IMG/VR virus record: IMGVR_UViG_3300028287_000027
Span: 1 to 25,382 of that record
Strand: one strand, 5' to 3'
DNA from: a virus
Length of the DNA: 25,382 bases
Position numbers and translations under genes: made by a program. The stretch's first letter is position 1. Every line of letters begins with the position of its first letter. This document shows positions 22,862 to 25,382 of this stretch, in pieces. The notes beneath the pieces are model-generated. The model was not told where the DNA came from. It searched no databases and saw only the letters and a program-made list of their open reading frames with translations.

Positions 22862-22875
22862 GGGCGGAATAATGA
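22862..22875 (+). promoter_or_regulatory. Intergenic motif GGGCGGAATAATGA, copy 3
   Basis: Third copy, 99 bp after copy 2. ATAGGG before the CGG and CCCTAT after it make a six-pair inverted repeat around the motif core (22859-22881). The ATG at 22872-22874 opens a seven-codon minigene (MTLWPP, stop). Function unknown. Confidence 0.5.
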
Positions 22876-22883
22876 CCCTATGG

Positions 22884-23008
22884 CCCCCTTAATATATATC
22901 TATAATTATATTTAAAGGTATATTATGTATTGTGTATCTTTTAATATAATAATACTAACTACAACAATAAAGGCATAGTGCCTATTAATCTAATAATGAG
23001 GTAATTAT
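22884..23008 (+). promoter_or_regulatory. AT-rich leader before the portal gene; possible promoter
   Basis: The stretch is strongly AT-rich and has no gene. TATAAT occurs at 22901-22906 and 22945-22950; no convincing -35 box sits at 16-18 bp, so any host-type promoter would be weak or need a phage factor, and in such AT-rich DNA the hexamers may be chance. A small hairpin, AGGCA-TAG-TGCCT (about 22971-22983), precedes the portal ribosome binding site (GAGG, 22998-23001). The spacer 22747-23008 as a whole is the largest non-coding region here. Confidence 0.4.
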
Positions 23009-24577
23009 ATGTCACTAGTTAAAACAGCTGCTAGTTCACATAAGCGTGGTGTAGAAACACCTTCAGCATCTTACCTGTCTCTAAAACCACTCTGGAAGAA
23101 ATCCCGTAGTGTTCTTCAAGGACAGGCTCATGCCAAAGCTCATGATGAATACATTGAACATGATTATGCTAACTTGCTTATCCCGTTCTCACCTAGCATG
23201 ACACAACAACAATATGACTTCTACAAAGCAGAATCAGAACTACCCGGTCTTACTACTCAGTATGCTCGTGTATTGATATCTGCTCTTCTACGTAAACCAT
23301 CTACACTTGAGTTACCTGATTCGTTACCTGAAGAAACCTATGACTGGCTTACTAAAGACTTTACTCTCGATGGTGCTTCTATGTTCAACTTCTTAGATGA
23401 AGCTATCTGGGAAGAACTACAAACCTCACGTTGTTGGGTGTATGTTGATTCTCCTGAAGTTTCAGAAGCTGAATTTGATATGATGACTCCTGAAGACCGT
23501 ATGAAGATATCCCCGTACCCTGTCGTTATGAAGGCAGAGAACGTAATTAACGTACAAATCAAACCACACCCAATTACACGAATTAAACAATTATCACGTT
23601 GGACTACACGTTATATCAGTGAAGAATATTCTGATGATAACCCTTGGCATCCTAACTTTGTTGATACTGTATGTGACCACTATCTTGATGAACAAGGTTT
23701 GCTGGTGCTGGACTACTATCAACGTAAAGACCCTAACCACTCAGTAGACTCCGTTAACGGCGAACTACGTCAAGAGTATGATGACTCAGTGGAATCAGGC
23801 TTTATTAAAGTTAACACAGTAACTCCGATGAAATTCGGTGAACGTCTAAACTCCATCCCTGCTTGGCCTTTGAATGGTCAGCTTCAACCTGTTGAGCCAG
23901 TACTCATGCCCTTGGTTGACCGTGAAGTATCACTCTACAACAAAGTATCTCGCCGCAACCACCTATTGTATGGTGCCGCAACTTATACTCCTGTTGTCCA
24001 GTCTGATATGACAGATGAAGAATTTGAAGAACTAGTAGGTGCAGGTCTTGGTACTTGGCTACGTGTTCGCAAAGACGAATCTATTACTGTACTTGAAACC
24101 CCCACAGGCGCACTTTCTGATATGGACAGAGCTATTACAGCTACCGTTGAAGAGATGGCTAAGATGGGTATCCGTATGTTGTCTCCAGAGCAAGCTGCTT
24201 CTGGTGTAGCGCTTGAGATTCGTAATGCTTCTCAAACAGCACAACTCGGAACGCTTAACGCTAAAATCTCTGGTACTATGCAAGAGATAATTGCGTTTAT
24301 GTTAAACTGGAAATATAACCTTGACCTTTCGGGTAATGATGTTATGTTCCAACTCTCAGCAGACTTCTCACCCATGGTTGGTGGTGAAGGTGCTATGCGT
24401 CTTATCTCTGAATGGTACCAGTCTGGTATTATCTCTCGTGAGACATTTGTTAATGTTGCTAAGTATAACGACTTCTTACCAGCTGACTACAATGATGAAG
24501 AAGCAATCCAAGAAATACAAACTGACCCTCTGGTAAACAAGACACCAGATGCAGACATAAACTTGGACGAAGAGTAA
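23009..24577 (+). CDS. Portal protein, DUF4055-like
   Basis: A 522-residue protein, in the normal size range for portals. It fits the DUF4055 portal type: LKPLWKKSRSVLQGQAHAKA near the N-terminus, then QYDFYKAESELPGLTTQYARV, a long alternating alpha/beta middle with SPYPVVMKAENVINVQ and RWTTRYISEEY, and IPAWPLNGQLQPVEPVLMPL, a characteristic segment before the helices DREVSLYNKVSRRNHLL. Near the C-terminus SPEQAASGVALEIRNASQTAQ is the long helical region expected in the portal crown or stem, followed by an acidic tail. Twelve copies would form the DNA gate at the capsid vertex. Start chosen at 23009 because of GAGG at 22998-23001. It starts the head module, unusually without a terminase directly upstream. 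Confidence 0.85.
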   Translation: MSLVKTAASSHKRGVETPSASYLSLKPLWKKSRSVLQGQAHAKAHDEYIEHDYANLLIPFSPSMTQQQYDFYKAESELPGLTTQYARVLISALLRKPSTLELPDSLPEETYDWLTKDFTLDGASMFNFLDEAIWEELQTSRCWVYVDSPEVSEAEFDMMTPEDRMKISPYPVVMKAENVINVQIKPHPITRIKQLSRWTTRYISEEYSDDNPWHPNFVDTVCDHYLDEQGLLVLDYYQRKDPNHSVDSVNGELRQEYDDSVESGFIKVNTVTPMKFGERLNSIPAWPLNGQLQPVEPVLMPLVDREVSLYNKVSRRNHLLYGAATYTPVVQSDMTDEEFEELVGAGLGTWLRVRKDESITVLETPTGALSDMDRAITATVEEMAKMGIRMLSPEQAASGVALEIRNASQTAQLGTLNAKISGTMQEIIAFMLNWKYNLDLSGNDVMFQLSADFSPMVGGEGAMRLISEWYQSGIISRETFVNVAKYNDFLPADYNDEEAIQEIQTDPLVNKTPDADINLDEE

Positions 24578-24578
24578 A

Positions 24579-24625
24579 CTATAAGACCTAGGCAAGTCTT
24601 TAAACTGCCTATCCACGAATTATAG
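24579..24625 (+). promoter_or_regulatory. Structured RNA (predicted H-type pseudoknot) between portal and minor head genes
   Basis: Stem 1: AAGAC (24583-24587) with GTCTT (24596-24600). Stem 2: TAGGCA (24589-24594) with TGCCTA (24606-24611). The stems interleave with connecting loops of 1, 1 and 5 nt, the geometry of a compact H-type pseudoknot. CTAT (24579-24582) and ATAG (24622-24625) close the element. Nested alternative: a six-pair outer stem with TAGGCA/TGCCTA inside. It lies two bases after the portal stop and just before GGAGGG (24630-24635), so control of translation of the next gene, or processing, is plausible. Confidence 0.5.
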
Positions 24626-24641
24626 TAATGGAGGGACAAAA

Positions 24642-25382
24642 ATGTCTATTAACGAAAAACTATTTGACAGGATTGTTGACCATGCTGGTGACGTCCGTCT
24701 ATATGAGAATGGTGTTCAAAAGGGAAACCGCACTATTATCAAGACCCACAGAAATAATCTAAGAGACCTCCTTAAAGGGGATATTCGAGCTGATGTGAAA
24801 CCAGAAGTAACTCGCTTTACTAAGGAACTCCAGTCTCACAATACGAAGAGTCTGTCAGAGTTCTCCAACTCACAGAAGGTCTTTCACAAGAACAACCTTG
24901 ATACAGAAATCAAGAAGTTCTATAGAACACAAAAGCCAAAGACAACAGCGCTTCTGGCAGAAATAACTGGACCACAGATTAAAGGTACTCGTACACTAAA
25001 AGGCAATATGAAGAATATTGGTTCTGGTGAGTTAGTACGTATTCAATCTAAAGTCAAAGGTGGCTTAGCTAAGGGTTTAACCCAAGATGAGATTATCCAA
25101 GATGTCATGAAGACAACTAAGATAACAGAACATCAAGCTAAAACACTAACAAGAACATCTATCACTACAACGCAGACTGATGCGATGAATCAAGTGATGA
25201 AAGCTAATGAAGAAGTCCTAGAAGGCTACATGTTTACTGCTATCCTAGATGGTAGAACAAGCCCTATCTGTACTCACCACAATGGCCAAGTGTATAAAGT
25301 TGATGACAAGCGTTTTCAACCCCCGTTACACTGGAACTGTCGTTCTACTATGGTACCTGTTGTGAAGTCCAAGGAAGACCTT
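24642..25382 (+). CDS. Minor head protein, Mu gpF-like (3' partial)
   Basis: An open frame of 247 codons runs off the right edge, with GGAGGG at 24630-24635 ahead of its ATG. The first half is helical and basic, with no motif I can name (KTHRNNLRDLLKGDI, KKFYRTQKPKTTALLAEITG). The second half shows the Phage_Mu_F-type pattern: TLTRTSITTTQTDAMNQVM, then ILDGRTSPICTHHNGQVY with a short linker, PPLHWNCRSTMVPV. The paired Cys and His positions (IC-x-HH, H-W-x-C-R) are the conserved ones. Such proteins sit beside portals and act in head morphogenesis, probably inside the capsid. It follows the portal as in most phages of this type. The C-terminal end lies outside the window, so fusions (for example to a toxin or peptidase) cannot be excluded. 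Confidence 0.85.
   Translation, partial: MSINEKLFDRIVDHAGDVRLYENGVQKGNRTIIKTHRNNLRDLLKGDIRADVKPEVTRFTKELQSHNTKSLSEFSNSQKVFHKNNLDTEIKKFYRTQKPKTTALLAEITGPQIKGTRTLKGNMKNIGSGELVRIQSKVKGGLAKGLTQDEIIQDVMKTTKITEHQAKTLTRTSITTTQTDAMNQVMKANEEVLEGYMFTAILDGRTSPICTHHNGQVYKVDDKRFQPPLHWNCRSTMVPVVKSKEDL

Noticed and set aside
22901-22950. Host-type promoters with TATAAT boxes
   Set aside because: No suitable -35 hexamer at standard spacing and the region is so AT-rich that chance matches are expected; kept only as a low-confidence regulatory region.

Overview
This window is a stretch of the late, structural half of a tailed bacteriophage genome. Every gene I can support lies on the + strand, genes are packed with short gaps or 1-4 nt overlaps, and the recognisable products are virion or lysis proteins. 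The J-like tail-tip gene with its small tail-tip partners, and the absence of sheath or contractile baseplate genes, suggest a siphovirus-like tail. The moderate AT bias, the phage-type phoH gene and fibre sequences of a kind often seen in marine viral data suggest a marine bacterium as host. I infer the host group only weakly (gammaproteobacteria possible) and see no integrase or repressor here.

Layout. 1-4732: the 3' end of a LamG-type tail protein, two small unknown proteins and a 1219-residue multidomain adhesin. 4822-7964: a small unknown protein followed by a collagen-like tail fibre of 895 residues, ending in a good terminator. 8028-13883: four consecutive genes made of about 52-residue beta-propeller repeats, which occur only in blocks of five (10+10+5+5). 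13914-14483: a tail-assembly-chaperone-like protein. 14577-15317: phoH. 15412-21387: tail-tip module (NlpC-like/DUF6950-like protein, two small tail proteins, then a 1479-residue J-like protein carrying 48 in-register decapeptide repeats). 21384-22746: a second tail-assembly-chaperone-like protein, a three-TM-type holin and an M15 endolysin. 22747-23008: a 262-nt structured, AT-rich spacer. 23009-25382: head module start (DUF4055-type portal, then a Mu gpF-like minor head protein cut by the window edge).

How it fits together. The J-like protein and its small partners would form the tail tip. The adhesin, collagen-like fibre and propeller proteins would provide a set of receptor- or glycan-binding tips, and each large block is followed by a chaperone-like gene. 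Holin and endolysin release progeny. Portal and minor head protein start the capsid-building genes; no terminase lies next to them in this window.

The most unusual signals are: (a) the strict five-repeat quantisation of the propeller blocks, with a second block of five apparently inserted inside the C-terminal beta domain of two of the proteins; (b) 1440 bp of perfect 30-bp periodicity in the tail-tip gene, with 90-bp and 150-bp higher-order duplications; (c) a 14-bp intergenic motif present three times, each copy ending in an ATG that opens a minigene, one of them ATG-ATA-TAA as in the lambda bar minigene; (d) a 69-nt rod-like hairpin upstream of 15412 with a competing helix on the ribosome binding site; (e) an H-type pseudoknot between the portal and minor head genes.
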